NCBI RefSeq assembly: GCF_030269605.1
Contig: NZ_BSTQ01000002.1
Coordinates: 310,001-374,000 of the forward strand
DNA length: 64,000 bases
Direction of reading: 5' to 3'
Source: Lentzea sp. NBRC 105346
GTDB lineage: Bacteria > Actinomycetota > Actinomycetes > Mycobacteriales > Pseudonocardiaceae
Shown: positions 26,629 to 34,614 of the stretch, one piece after another
Numbering within the stretch: the stretch's first letter is position 1
Layout: every line of letters starts with the position of its first letter
Notes under the pieces: model-generated
Databases searched by the model: none
The model's input: only the letters and a program-made list of their open reading frames with translations
Told to the model about the DNA's origin: nothing
Made by a program: the position numbers and the translations under genes

Positions 26629-29399
26629 GGCCGGGTACCCGCCGGACTGCGCCGCAGCGCGATCGCCTCCGAGAGGTCGGCGCGGCGGGCCACACCGAGT
26701 TTGCGGTAGACCCTCGTCAGGTGTACCTCGACGGTGCGGAGCGCGACGAACAGGCGTTCCGCGATCTGCCGGTTGCTCGCGCCCGCGGCGGCCAGCTCGG
26801 CGACCCGGCGTTCGCTGGGCGTGAGGCCGACCAGGTCCACGCGCTCGGCCTGCTCGGGGATGCGCATCCGGCCGCCTGCACCGAGCAGCAGCTCGCGGGC
26901 CTCGTCGGCCAGCGGCCGGTGCCCGCACCGCAACGCGAGCCCGACGGCGGTGCGCAGGTGGGCCCGCGCGGTCTTCTCGTCGCCCATGCCCAGCCACAGC
27001 CGGCCGAGCAGCACCTCGGCGCGGGTCTGCTGGATGAGCGCGGGCACGCTGCCGAAGTTGCGCGACGCGGCCGCCGCCAGGTCGGCGGCGTTCGGCCCGG
27101 TCGTGACGTAGCCGCGGGCCAGCTGCGAGAACGCGAGGGTCTCCGCGCTGTTCCACGACTGTGCGAGGTCCTCCGCCGCGCGGGCCGCGTCCAGTGCTTC
27201 GCGCTCCCGGCCGCACAGCGTCGCCATGAACGCGAGGTCGACCCACAGCGGGACGGCCGACGGGTCGTTGAGACCGGTCTCGCGCATCACCCGTCCACAT
27301 CGGACCAGGTAGTCCAGCGCCGAGTCCAGGTCGTCGCGCAGGAACGCGATCCAGCCGCTGACCCGCAGATACTCGCGGTGCTCGCTGACCCGGTGCCCGA
27401 CGTCGGTCACGTCCAGCGGCCCGATCAGCTTCTCGGCGCGTTCGACCTGGCCGAGCTGGCACGCGATCCACGCCAGCGCGACCGACGGACGCGGCACCTC
27501 GTGCTGCCACGAACCGTCCTGCACGACGAGCACGGCGTCGTGCGCGTCCTGCTCGGCCCGGAAGAGGTCCCCCATGGACATCAACACGGTCGCGCGCTGC
27601 GTGAGGGTTCGGCAGCGGGCCAGTTCGTCGCCGTTGAGCGTGAACGCCTCGACCGCGCGGTCGAGTACGGCCAGCGCCTCGGCCGGTTCGCCGGAGCAGC
27701 GCAGCACGGTCGCGGCCGACAGCATCGACCAGTCGGTGAGCGTGAGGTCGTCCGACACCGCCCGGCGCGCCTGGTCCAGGGCCCTTCCCAGCGATCCGCC
27801 GCCGCGCATGGTCGCCTCGGACAGCACACCGAGCAGGCAGCGTTCGGCGGTGGTGTCGCCGCGCGGCGGTTCGAGGGCCCTGGCCCTGGCGACGGCCTCC
27901 GCGGCCGTGGCGCTGTGCCCGAGGTCCAGCGCGAGCCCCGAGGCGTCCAGGAGCGCGCGCAGGTCCGCGGGCCGGTCGAGGCCCGCGGTGTCGAGGTCGC
28001 GGCGCGCGGCGTCGAGCAGGTCGCGGGCGTCGCGCGCCATGGTCCAGTCGCGGGCGGTGAGCGCGAACTTCACCGCCAGCCCGGCCCGCAGCGCCGGGTC
28101 CTTGGTGTGGTGGAACGCGGCGGCGAGGTGTTCCGACGCGCTCACCGGGTCCTTGCGGGACAGCTGGGTCGCGAGGCCGATGCGGACCTCGACGTTGTCC
28201 GGGTCGCGTTCCACCAGCCGTTCGAGATAGCGGGCCGCGGCCTCGGGGGCACCGCGCGCGGAGACGGTCGCCGCGGCCTCGATGAGGACGTGCGACATCC
28301 ACGTCTCGTCGATGCGTTCGAGCTGGACGAGCTGGCGCGCGACGTCCTCCACCGACCGGCCGCCCTCGTCCAGCAGCAGTGCCGCGCGCATCCGCAGTGC
28401 GGCGAGGTGCGCGGGGTCGAACACGTCCTCCAGACAGTCGCGGAACCAGTCGCGCAGCGGGTGCGGCAGCCCGTGACCGAGCAGGTGTTCGCGCTGCAAC
28501 GTGTCGACGGACTCCAGCGCCACCCTGGACGCGACGCCCGCGAGCGGTCCGACGAACTCCGGGTTCATCCGGCCGAGCACGACGACCGCGGCCGCCACCG
28601 CCCGGACCTGGTCGGGCTGTTCGAGCATGCGGGCACGCACGACCGCGGCGACGGCGTCACGCGGGAACGCGGAGATCCGCAGCAGGCCGGTGTCGTCCGG
28701 CTCGATGCCGCTCAGGTTCTCGAGCAGGTTGGTGAGGTGGCCGGGGTTGCCGCCGGAGAGCCGGTGGCATGTGTCGACGAACACCGGGTCCGGTGACGCG
28801 CCGAGCGTCGCGGTGACCATCTCGACGACCTCGTCGCGGTTGAGCGGTTCGAGGTCGATCACGTCGGTGCACCACATGGCGAGCAGGTTCGCGATCACCC
28901 GGTCCATCGGCCGGCTCGCCGGTTCGGTGCCGCGGGTCAGCACGACCGAGATGGGCCGGTCGGGCATCCGGCGCATCAGGAAGTCGATCCACCGCACGGT
29001 CGCGAGGTCGCACGCGTCCAGGTCGTCGAGCAGCAGGCACAGCGGCGCCTCTTCGGTGAGGTCGGCGACGCGCTGCCACAGTGAGCGGAACACGGAGAAC
29101 AGCTCCGCGGGCGCTTCCGGTGCCTCCGGCACGGTGATCCCCGCGGGCGCGAGGAGCCGGCGGGCCACGGTCAGGTCCGTGTTCTCACCCCGCCCCTCGG
29201 CGGTGAGCACGGTGGTGCCGTGCTCGATCTCGATCATCGCGACGCGGTTGAGCAGTGCCGATTTCCCGGTTCCCCTGGGCCCGCGCAGCAGCACGGCCCT
29301 GGCGCTGCCGGTACGCGCGGTGGCCCCGTGACGCCGGAGCACGGTGAGAGCGCTCTCCCGACCAATCAGGCCGGTGCCGGAGCGCCCTTCGAAGTTCAC
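26625..29399 (-). CDS. LAL-type LuxR regulator, first gene of the LAL chain (LAL-3)
   Basis: A 924-residue LAL regulator. Walker A is LRGPRGTGKSALL (about 38-50), Walker B is CLLLDDLDACD, a long TPR-like helical middle follows, and the C-terminal LuxR helix-turn-helix is complete (LTPSERRVAELAAAGASNRQ, then AERLFVALRTVEVHLTRV). The GTG start at VNFEGRSG has AAGGGGG 8 nt upstream; the ATG 66 nt earlier has no such site. It leads the three LAL genes on one strand with overlaps or gaps of at most 40 bp, so all three are probably one transcript. A cognate metabolite cluster is not evident beyond the adjacent P450 unit. Confidence 0.9.
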   Translation of the reverse strand: MNFEGRSGTGLIGRESALTVLRRHGATARTGSARAVLLRGPRGTGKSALLNRVAMIEIEHGTTVLTAEGRGENTDLTVARRLLAPAGITVPEAPEAPAELFSVFRSLWQRVADLTEEAPLCLLLDDLDACDLATVRWIDFLMRRMPDRPISVVLTRGTEPASRPMDRVIANLLAMWCTDVIDLEPLNRDEVVEMVTATLGASPDPVFVDTCHRLSGGNPGHLTNLLENLSGIEPDDTGLLRISAFPRDAVAAVVRARMLEQPDQVRAVAAAVVVLGRMNPEFVGPLAGVASRVALESVDTLQREHLLGHGLPHPLRDWFRDCLEDVFDPAHLAALRMRAALLLDEGGRSVEDVARQLVQLERIDETWMSHVLIEAAATVSARGAPEAAARYLERLVERDPDNVEVRIGLATQLSRKDPVSASEHLAAAFHHTKDPALRAGLAVKFALTARDWTMARDARDLLDAARRDLDTAGLDRPADLRALLDASGLALDLGHSATAAEAVARARALEPPRGDTTAERCLLGVLSEATMRGGGSLGRALDQARRAVSDDLTLTDWSMLSAATVLRCSGEPAEALAVLDRAVEAFTLNGDELARCRTLTQRATVLMSMGDLFRAEQDAHDAVLVVQDGSWQHEVPRPSVALAWIACQLGQVERAEKLIGPLDVTDVGHRVSEHREYLRVSGWIAFLRDDLDSALDYLVRCGRVMRETGLNDPSAVPLWVDLAFMATLCGREREALDAARAAEDLAQSWNSAETLAFSQLARGYVTTGPNAADLAAAASRNFGSVPALIQQTRAEVLLGRLWLGMGDEKTARAHLRTAVGLALRCGHRPLADEARELLLGAGGRMRIPEQAERVDLVGLTPSERRVAELAAAGASNRQIAERLFVALRTVEVHLTRVYRKLGVARRADLSEAIALRRSPAGTRP

Positions 29400-29609
29400 C
29401 GCGACGACCCCCTTGGACAGGACCGGACACGACACCCGCTCACGTAGTAACCGCTTCACTGCCAAGAGTGACCGGTTTCAGCCGATCATAATCACATCGA
29501 GTGAAGATGTACCAAGTGAGTGAGACGCGTACCAGGTTCTGACCAGCCGTTTCCGTGATTCGCGGAATCAAGAGGGTAGAAATCCTCCTAGAACGGCCCA
29601 GGTCACGCC

Positions 29610-30044
29610 CTAGCGACGGGCCAAATGAGACGCTGAGGGCTCCCGCAACTGCTCCGGAACAACGACGAAACCCGACCGCGAGACGAACTGATCGAATTCA
29701 TCGTCGAAGAGTCTTCCGTCTCGATTCGTGTCCGCGAACAACCCCCATCCGCGGGCACAGGTGCGGGCGACGGCGCCGGCGCTGGCGTCGTGCACCACGA
29801 GGTCCGGGACGTCGTCCTCGAAGTAGCCGAGCACGACCGCGACCGGCTCATCGGTGTCGTCGAGGCAGCCCACGACATCCCAGCGACCGTCCGTGGCACC
29901 CGAGAGCGCGAACCGCGAGGCGACTTCCGAACTGGTGACGTAGGTGACCCGGTAATCACGTTCCACCAATTCCTCGACCACCGCGAGCACAGGAAGTGCC
30001 CGCGCGTGCTCCGGATTGGCGAAGATCGCGACATGACGTCTCAT
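29610..30044 (-). CDS. Truncated GT-B glycosyltransferase, N-terminal part only (macrolide type)
   Basis: A 144-residue protein resembling just the acceptor-binding N-terminal domain of MGT/OleD-like glycosyltransferases: HVAIFANPEHARALPVLAVV, ELVERDYRVTYVTSSE, then a DLVVHDASAGAVARTCARGWG block. The UDP-sugar-binding C-terminal half is missing and there is no space for it before the next gene, so glycosyl transfer is not expected. After ARGWG the sequence diverges and contains DTNRDGRLFDDE, which fits a canonical EF-hand calcium loop, perhaps by chance. Two starts are possible: 30044 (GAGG upstream) or 30062. It is either a decayed transferase or a small derived protein. It lies 210 bp upstream of the LAL-3 start on the same strand. 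Confidence 0.6.
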   Translation of the reverse strand: MRRHVAIFANPEHARALPVLAVVEELVERDYRVTYVTSSEVASRFALSGATDGRWDVVGCLDDTDEPVAVVLGYFEDDVPDLVVHDASAGAVARTCARGWGLFADTNRDGRLFDDEFDQFVSRSGFVVVPEQLREPSASHLARR

Positions 30045-30135
30045 TGTCGACGCCTCGCTCATCTGCGACGACCACCTCTCTGCGGACCTCGGCTCGATTG
30101 TCGTTATAGCGCTCACGAACGCCCGAACCGCTGCA

Positions 30136-30345
30136 TCAACACCATAGCGAGGAACCGGCAAGGTAATCCACAGGTGCGCCGGTATCCTTCGGTACCCCAA
30201 ACATGAAGAAGTAGTTCGACATTCCGTCCCATAGCAGGGCGATGTTGGGGAAACCCCTAAAGGTCCGGCACGTCGCGGGGGCCTCTTCGAAGGCGCAGGT
30301 CAGCGCCGAGTAGTCGGTTCGCTTCGTCGCGTAGTTCCCCGCCAT
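30136..30345 (-). CDS. Small Cys-containing hypothetical protein
   Basis: A 69-residue reading frame with start ATG and GAAGGG upstream, lying 91 bp before the truncated glycosyltransferase on the same strand. The first half has strong third-position GC, typical of real genes here; the second half is more AT-rich. The protein has three cysteines and an aromatic stretch SNYFFMFGVP, with no signal peptide or membrane helix. I recognise no family. It could be a fragment of a decayed gene, since the whole stretch 30060-30420 is lower in GC than its surroundings. Confidence 0.35.
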   Translation of the reverse strand: MAGNYATKRTDYSALTCAFEEAPATCRTFRGFPNIALLWDGMSNYFFMFGVPKDTGAPVDYLAGSSLWC

Positions 30346-30457
30346 CGCGACCACGCCCTTCGGCTTGGAAATCCACTCCAAATGTTCTCGTTCCGCGCAC
30401 TAGTGAACTCACCGAAGATGCAACGCCATCATCGAGGAACACCACCGGCGATTGGGG

Positions 30458-30916
30458 ATGGCAGTGACCGCGATCATCAACTCGAAACCGCCCGCACCGC
30501 TTTGGCTGCGCGAACTCGCTTCCGCGCGCACCAGCTACGAGGAAGAACTCGGCTGGCCCGCGCACATGGAGGTGACGCACCGGCGGCTGACGGTCGAGGT
30601 CGGCGGGGTTCTCGCCGCGGTTTCCATGCCCGTGCCGCTTGGTTCCGACGTGCTGGCCGAGTTGCGGTTGATGATGCTGACCGGTCCCGTGCTGGTGTCG
30701 CCGGGTGACCGCTGGACTTTCCTGACGGCCGCGCCCGCGCACTCGTCGCCCGTGCTGTGTCCCTCGCTGGGGGCGGCCGGGGTGCGCAACGTGCCGCACG
30801 GCACCACCATCGTGCTGCCGTGCGATCTCGGGTCCGTGGAGTGGATCGTGGAGCCTTCGCGGTCGCTGCCGCCTTGGTACACGGTCGTCGGGGCGGCGCG
30901 CCGAGTCTTGGGCTGA
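30458..30916 (+). CDS. Hypothetical protein, related to the product of 31298-31723
   Basis: A 152-residue soluble protein of no recognised function. It shares a common plan with the protein encoded at 31298-31723: an (E)LGWP motif after a helical N-terminus, an AAVSMPVPLG-like segment, RWTFL in the middle, then a Gly-X-X-V-LP segment and W(I/V)VEP near the end. The two are therefore paralogues that face each other across a direct repeat. The RWTFL and LP blocks faintly recall small actinobacterial prim-pol-like proteins, but catalytic acids are not evident. The start may be ATG 30458 or the GTG at 30464, for which GGGG is better spaced. Confidence 0.6.
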   Translation: MAVTAIINSKPPAPLWLRELASARTSYEEELGWPAHMEVTHRRLTVEVGGVLAAVSMPVPLGSDVLAELRLMMLTGPVLVSPGDRWTFLTAAPAHSSPVLCPSLGAAGVRNVPHGTTIVLPCDLGSVEWIVEPSRSLPPWYTVVGAARRVLG

Positions 30917-30933
30917 CGCTTGGGTGGCCCTCA

Positions 30934-31076
30934 GGCCGCCCGCGGCGCCCCACGCTCACGCGTGCGTCCCCGCCGCAAGGGGGACCCCCGGTTTTGATTG
31001 TTCCAGCGGGGACCGACAGTTCCGGCCCCGCAGCCGAGTCTGACTGCAGATTCGCCGTTCACCCAGAGCGAATCCA
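30934..31076. repeat. Direct repeat, copy 1
   Basis: About 143 bp that recur, with a few changes, at 31116-31256 in the same orientation. Shared blocks include GGCCGCCCGCGGCGCC, GCAAGGGGGACCCCCGGTTT, GACAGTTCCGG and CCGCCGTTCACCC-like sequence. It begins 18 bp after the stop of the 30458-30916 gene. The GGGGGACCCCC core is self-complementary and could form a short hairpin. Confidence 0.75.
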
Positions 31077-31115
31077 CGACGCGGCCGCTCAGACCTACCG
31101 CGGCGCAGCCGATCC

Positions 31116-31256
31116 GGCCGCCCGCGGCGCCAGGCTCACGCGGACGTCCCCGCCCGCAAGGGGGACCCCCGGTTTTGATTCTTCCAGCCGGCACCGACAG
31201 TTCCGGTCCCACAGCCGCGCCGAGCCCCGGATCCGCCGTTCACCCGTGGCGAATCC
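31116..31256. repeat. Direct repeat, copy 2
   Basis: The second copy of the 140-bp repeat, ending 42 bp before the stop of the convergent paralogue. The 381-bp gap between the two stops contains only these repeats and a 39-bp spacer, with no credible reading frame. Repeats at the 3' ends of two paralogous genes suggest that gene plus tail duplicated together, or that the repeat serves both as a terminator. Confidence 0.75.
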
Positions 31257-31297
31257 GAGACGGCGGACCTTCGACGCGTGGCGAATCCCCAAGCAGC

Positions 31298-31723
31298 TCA
31301 CGCCGCCCGCGGCGCCGCCACCCCGGCCAGCCCGGCCAGATCCGACAGCGTGTCCAGCGGCTGCGGCTCAACGACCCACCGCAACCCGGTAGCCAGCGGA
31401 TGCCCCGGCAAAGCGGGCAGCGCCACGTAAGCCCCCCGAGCGAGCACCGGAAACCCACCGGACCCGAACAGCGGCGCGAGCGAAGGCCGCACCAGGAACG
31501 TCCACCGGGTGCCCAGCGCGTCGCTGAACACGGCACATCTGACATCGGCCTCGAGCGCACGGCTCAGCAGGGCCTTGGCCTCGGCCACGGGGACCACGAC
31601 GGCACTGATCAGGTCGCCGACGAAGATCCGCGGGCTGTTGTTGGCCGGGTCGGCGACGACCGGCCAGCCGAGACGCTCGCGGTAACGGGTGCACACCATC
31701 TGCAGCACTGGATCAATCCGCAC
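31298..31723 (-). CDS. Hypothetical protein, paralogue of the 30458-30916 product
   Basis: A 141-residue soluble protein with a GTG start. It carries the same sequence landmarks as its convergent neighbour: ERLGWPV near residue 20, the ISAVVVPV segment, TRWTFL near 75, a YVALPALPG segment, and LRWVVEPQP near the end. Overall identity is low by eye but the order of motifs is the same. No membrane segment, signal or known catalytic motif is visible. The function of both proteins is unknown. Confidence 0.65.
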   Translation of the reverse strand: MRIDPVLQMVCTRYRERLGWPVVADPANNSPRIFVGDLISAVVVPVAEAKALLSRALEADVRCAVFSDALGTRWTFLVRPSLAPLFGSGGFPVLARGAYVALPALPGHPLATGLRWVVEPQPLDTLSDLAGLAGVAAPRAA

Positions 31724-31773
31724 ACTGTCAGACTGCCGAAAGCGTTACCAGGCATTTCCCCAGAAAATGAAGA

Positions 31774-31825
31774 GGGTGGTGACCGCACGACCGGAGTTCG
31801 AGAGACGGTCGTGCCGCCACCACCC
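31774..31825 (-). terminator. Stem-loop terminator of the XRE-cupin gene
   Basis: Arms of 20 bp (31774-31793 and 31806-31825) with two mismatches and a 12-nt loop. It lies 56 bp past the stop of the XRE-cupin gene, which reads leftward into it. Confidence 0.7.
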
Positions 31826-31880
31826 AGTGCGTCCTGCACCGCACTGAGAACAGTTTCCCACCTGGTCCACTATGGATTCC

Positions 31881-32459
31881 CTAGGGCGTGATCACGCGCC
31901 GCCCGCGCGGTTTCACGTGCACGCGCTCGCCCTGCGGCCCGAACAGGTTGAGGATCTCCGCCGAACCCGAGGAGGCGTTGCCCACCCAGTGCGGCACTCG
32001 CGTGTCGAACTCGACGGCCTCGCCGCGGCGCAGCACCAGGTCCTGGTCGCCCAGCACCAGCCGCACGCGTCCACTGAGGACATACAGCCACTCGTAGCCC
32101 TCGTGCGTGCGCGGGTCCGGCGCCCGCTGGTCGTGGAAGATCGTCTTGAACGCCTGCAGCCCGCCCGGTTGCCGCGTCAGCGGGATGTAGGTGCGGCCCT
32201 CGCGCACGATGGGTTGCTGGTGCACGCGCGGGTCGCCCGTCTGCGGCGCGCCGACCAGTTCGTCCAGCGCTACTCGGTGGGCCCTGGCCAGTGGCAGTAG
32301 CAGTTCGAGTGACGGTTTGCGCGCGCCCGATTCCAGGCGGGAGAGCGTGCTGATGGAGATACCCGTCGCCCGCGACAGCGTCGCCAAGGTGGCGCCGTTC
32401 CGCTGACGCAACGCCTTCAGGCGCGGCCCCACACCGCTGAGCACCTGCTCGTCGTCCAT
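31881..32459 (-). CDS. XRE-family regulator with C-terminal cupin domain
   Basis: A 192-residue repressor-type regulator. The helix-turn-helix lies at about 10-65 (LKALRQRNGATLATLSRATG, then ISTLSRLESGARKPSLELLL) and a cupin_2 beta-barrel at about 105-185 (HEGYEWLYVLSGRVRLVLGD, then VEFDTRVPHWVGN). Such proteins usually control a neighbouring metabolic gene and bind a small molecule in the cupin. It is divergent from the thioredoxin-reductase-like gene 65 bp away, and a 12-bp palindrome in that gap is the likely operator. The start was set at MDDEQV; a frame to 32513 would cross the operator. Confidence 0.87.
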   Translation of the reverse strand: MDDEQVLSGVGPRLKALRQRNGATLATLSRATGISISTLSRLESGARKPSLELLLPLARAHRVALDELVGAPQTGDPRVHQQPIVREGRTYIPLTRQPGGLQAFKTIFHDQRAPDPRTHEGYEWLYVLSGRVRLVLGDQDLVLRRGEAVEFDTRVPHWVGNASSGSAEILNLFGPQGERVHVKPRGRRVITP

Positions 32460-32478
32460 CCCGTTATTGCAGGATCGG

Positions 32479-32490
32479 CAAACACGTTTG
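32479..32490. promoter_or_regulatory. Palindromic operator between the XRE-cupin and flavoprotein genes
   Basis: CAAACACGTTTG, a near-perfect 12-bp palindrome, lies midway between the two divergent start codons (20 bp from one, 35 bp from the other). It is the obvious site for the XRE-cupin protein, which would then control both genes. Confidence 0.5.
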
Positions 32491-32524
32491 TCAAACCCAG
32501 GAGACAACGTCAAGGGTGAAACAC

Positions 32525-33331
32525 ATGGACGTTGTGGTGATCGGCGGCGGGGCCGCGGGACTGAACGGGGCGCTCATGCTCGGGCGCGTTCGACGGAATG
32601 TGCTGGTGATCGACGCGGGCGAACCGCGCAACGCACCGGCCGCGCACATGCACGGGTTCCTCACCAGAGACGGCATGCCGCCGGGGGAACTGCTGGAGAT
32701 CGGGCGGAAGGAAGTGCGGCAATACGGTGTACGAATAGCTGATGCCAGGGTCACCGAAATAGTCAGGGACGACGACGGGTTCATCGTCTCCTATGACGGC
32801 ACCGAAGTGCGGACAAAGCGAGTACTCGTCGCAACCGGGCTGGTCGACGAACTGCCGGACATCCCCGGCCTGCGCGAACGCTGGGGCCGGTCGGTGATCC
32901 ACTGCCCGTACTGCCACGGGTGGGAGGTGCGCGACCAGGCCATCGGCGTCATCGGCGACGAGCACCTGGAGCTGATGTTCCGGCAGCTGAGTGACGACGT
33001 CATCCGGTTCGAACAAGACCAGGTCACCGCGATCACCGGCACCGCCGACGTGCACCTCGACACCGGCGAAACAATTCCAAGGCAGGCGGTCGCCATCCGC
33101 GGCCGGCACGTCGCGCGATCGGAGATCCTCACGCAGCTCGGCCTCACGCCGACCCCGCACCCGCTGGGCGAGTTCATCGAGGCCGACCCGATGGGCCGGA
33201 CGGCCGTCCCCGGCGTGTACGTCGCCGGGAACGTGACCGACCTGTCCGCGACCGTGCTCATGGCGGCCGCCTCGGGTGCCAAGGCGGGCGCGGCGATCAA
33301 CTTCGACCTGCTTCAGTCCGACCAGCGCTGA
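32525..33331 (+). CDS. Thioredoxin-reductase-like FAD/NAD(P) oxidoreductase, shortened
   Basis: A 268-residue flavoprotein of the thioredoxin-reductase-like group. FAD binding is shown by VVVIGGGAAGLNGALMLGR at the N-terminus and by VPGVYVAGNVTDLS near the C-terminus. The redox-motif region reads HCPYCHGWE, so the CxxC pair is present. Compared with the usual length of about 300, the stretch after VIGD and LMFRQLSDDV is some 30 residues short, within the NADPH domain, and the usual GxGxxA fingerprint there is not clear. The electron donor is therefore uncertain. The ATG at 32525 has AAGGG 8 nt upstream; a GTG nine bases earlier is an alternative. It is divergent from the XRE-cupin gene. Confidence 0.8.
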   Translation: MDVVVIGGGAAGLNGALMLGRVRRNVLVIDAGEPRNAPAAHMHGFLTRDGMPPGELLEIGRKEVRQYGVRIADARVTEIVRDDDGFIVSYDGTEVRTKRVLVATGLVDELPDIPGLRERWGRSVIHCPYCHGWEVRDQAIGVIGDEHLELMFRQLSDDVIRFEQDQVTAITGTADVHLDTGETIPRQAVAIRGRHVARSEILTQLGLTPTPHPLGEFIEADPMGRTAVPGVYVAGNVTDLSATVLMAAASGAKAGAAINFDLLQSDQR

Positions 33332-34557
33332 ACCTCGGCCACACTGAAAGCGTTGCCCGCGTCGAGCCGCAACGCGGTGTCGATGGCGGTCTTCACGGCC
33401 GTGCGGAACAGCAGTGAACCGGTGCTCACCCGGCGGACACCCAGGTCGCGCAGCTGCGGCAGGGTGTGTTCGCCGGTGTAGAGCACGTTCACCGGCGCGT
33501 CGACCCGCTCCGTGAACGACCCGATGTCGCGCAACCCCGGCACGAAGATCCCGTCGGCACCGGCGTCGAGGTAACGCAACGCGCGGTCGAGCGTCGACGA
33601 AGTGTCCTTGTGCAGCCAGTAGGTGTCGATGCGGGCGTTGAGGAACACGTCCGGCGCGCGTTCCTTGACCGCCCGCACGAACTCCGCCCGCTCGCGCGGG
33701 TCCTCGACCCCGTCCTCCAGGTTCACCCCGGCCACCCCGAGTCCGGCCACCAGGTCACCGACGGCGGCCGGCGAGTCGCTGAACCCCATCTCGATGTCCA
33801 CCGACACGTGACACGGCAGGTGCCGCAGCCGCCGGGCGAGCTCCACGGTCTCCGGCCGCGTCAGGCCCGCGCCGTCCGGGATTCCGAACGATGCGGCCAC
33901 CCCGAGGCTGGTCGTCCCGATCGCCGGGAACCCCGCGTCCACCAGCGCGGCCGCGGACGCGTGGTCCCAGGCGTTGGGCAGCAACAGGAATCCCCGGTGC
34001 AGATCATGGAACGACACGGCCCCGGCGGCGAGCGCCAGTGCCGTCGAACGGCCGGGACACGCGTGCCGTCCACTGCCGAACGGCGTGCCGGACAGGTCCA
34101 CCTCGACGACCGAGCCGTCCGGGGCGACCCGCCGCGTCACCGGCACGGGCGCCTTAACCGAACCACTGAGGTACTTGTCCACCAAGGCATCCGTAGCATC
34201 ACACGCCTGCACGAGCAGCCCGATCCGGGCCGCGGCACGTTCGTCGCGCGCCCCACACAAGGCAACGAGCCGTTCCACCGCCGCGTCCGCCTCGGGCGTG
34301 ATCGGCAGGTGCGGCTGGTAGGACCGCGCGATCGCGTCGATCCCGTCAAAAGGCAACCCCATCGCCGCAGCGAGCGCCACCACCGGCCGCCCACCCGGCC
34401 GCACATCAAGGGATTCCAGGATCTCCACGGCCAGCGCGCGCCGCCGCACGTGGTCGGCACCCTCGCTGAACCGGGCGACGTTGGCTCGCAGCCACGCCAC
34501 CCCGGAAGAACCCGCGGGCACCGGCGGCACCACGTAGTCATTCAGGACATCGGTCAT
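33313..34557 (-). CDS. Fusion of a truncated cytochrome P450 with an ICL/PEP-mutase domain
   Basis: A 414-residue two-part protein. Residues 1-180 resemble the C-terminal part of a P450: an I-helix-like LLVQACDATDALV (114-126), PVPVTRRVA, and the haem loop FGSGRHACPG with Cys168; the usual N-terminal half and ExxR are absent. Residues 183-414 are an isocitrate lyase/PEP mutase-family barrel: LPNAWDHASA, SVDIEMGFSD (252-261), the EDG loop (281-283), FLNARIDTYW (305-314). The second half looks complete, so carbon-phosphorus or carbon-carbon bond chemistry on a 2-oxoacid is plausible. Whether the first half binds haem is unknown. Reading is continuous with no frameshift. Divergent from an ArsR gene with a shared palindrome. 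Confidence 0.82.
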   Translation of the reverse strand: MTDVLNDYVVPPVPAGSSGVAWLRANVARFSEGADHVRRRALAVEILESLDVRPGGRPVVALAAAMGLPFDGIDAIARSYQPHLPITPEADAAVERLVALCGARDERAAARIGLLVQACDATDALVDKYLSGSVKAPVPVTRRVAPDGSVVEVDLSGTPFGSGRHACPGRSTALALAAGAVSFHDLHRGFLLLPNAWDHASAAALVDAGFPAIGTTSLGVAASFGIPDGAGLTRPETVELARRLRHLPCHVSVDIEMGFSDSPAAVGDLVAGLGVAGVNLEDGVEDPRERAEFVRAVKERAPDVFLNARIDTYWLHKDTSSTLDRALRYLDAGADGIFVPGLRDIGSFTERVDAPVNVLYTGEHTLPQLRDLGVRRVSTGSLLFRTAVKTAIDTALRLDAGNAFSVAEVQRWSD

Positions 34558-34582
34558 AACCCAGAAGCTAGGCACAGAACAG

Positions 34583-34598
34583 TTCGGCCGCGGCCGAA
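34583..34598. promoter_or_regulatory. 16-bp perfect palindrome, probable ArsR operator
   Basis: TTCGGCCGCGGCCGAA lies in the 57-bp gap between the divergent P450/PEP-mutase fusion and the ArsR-family gene. ArsR-type repressors bind such palindromes over promoters, so it probably mediates repression of the fusion gene and autoregulation. Confidence 0.55.
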
Positions 34599-34614
34599 GT
34601 GTCGCGGGCGCAGA

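Noticed and set aside
26629..28302. N-terminal extension of LAL-2 upstream of its ATG
   Set aside because: It is the out-of-frame shadow of LAL-3, which has clear ATPase and HTH motifs; the 4-nt overlap at 26625-26628 gives the natural start.
29603..30034. Alternative Ser/Arg-rich frame across the truncated glycosyltransferase
   Set aside because: The overlapping frame 29610-30044 shows recognisable GT-B N-terminal motifs; this one is a shadow.
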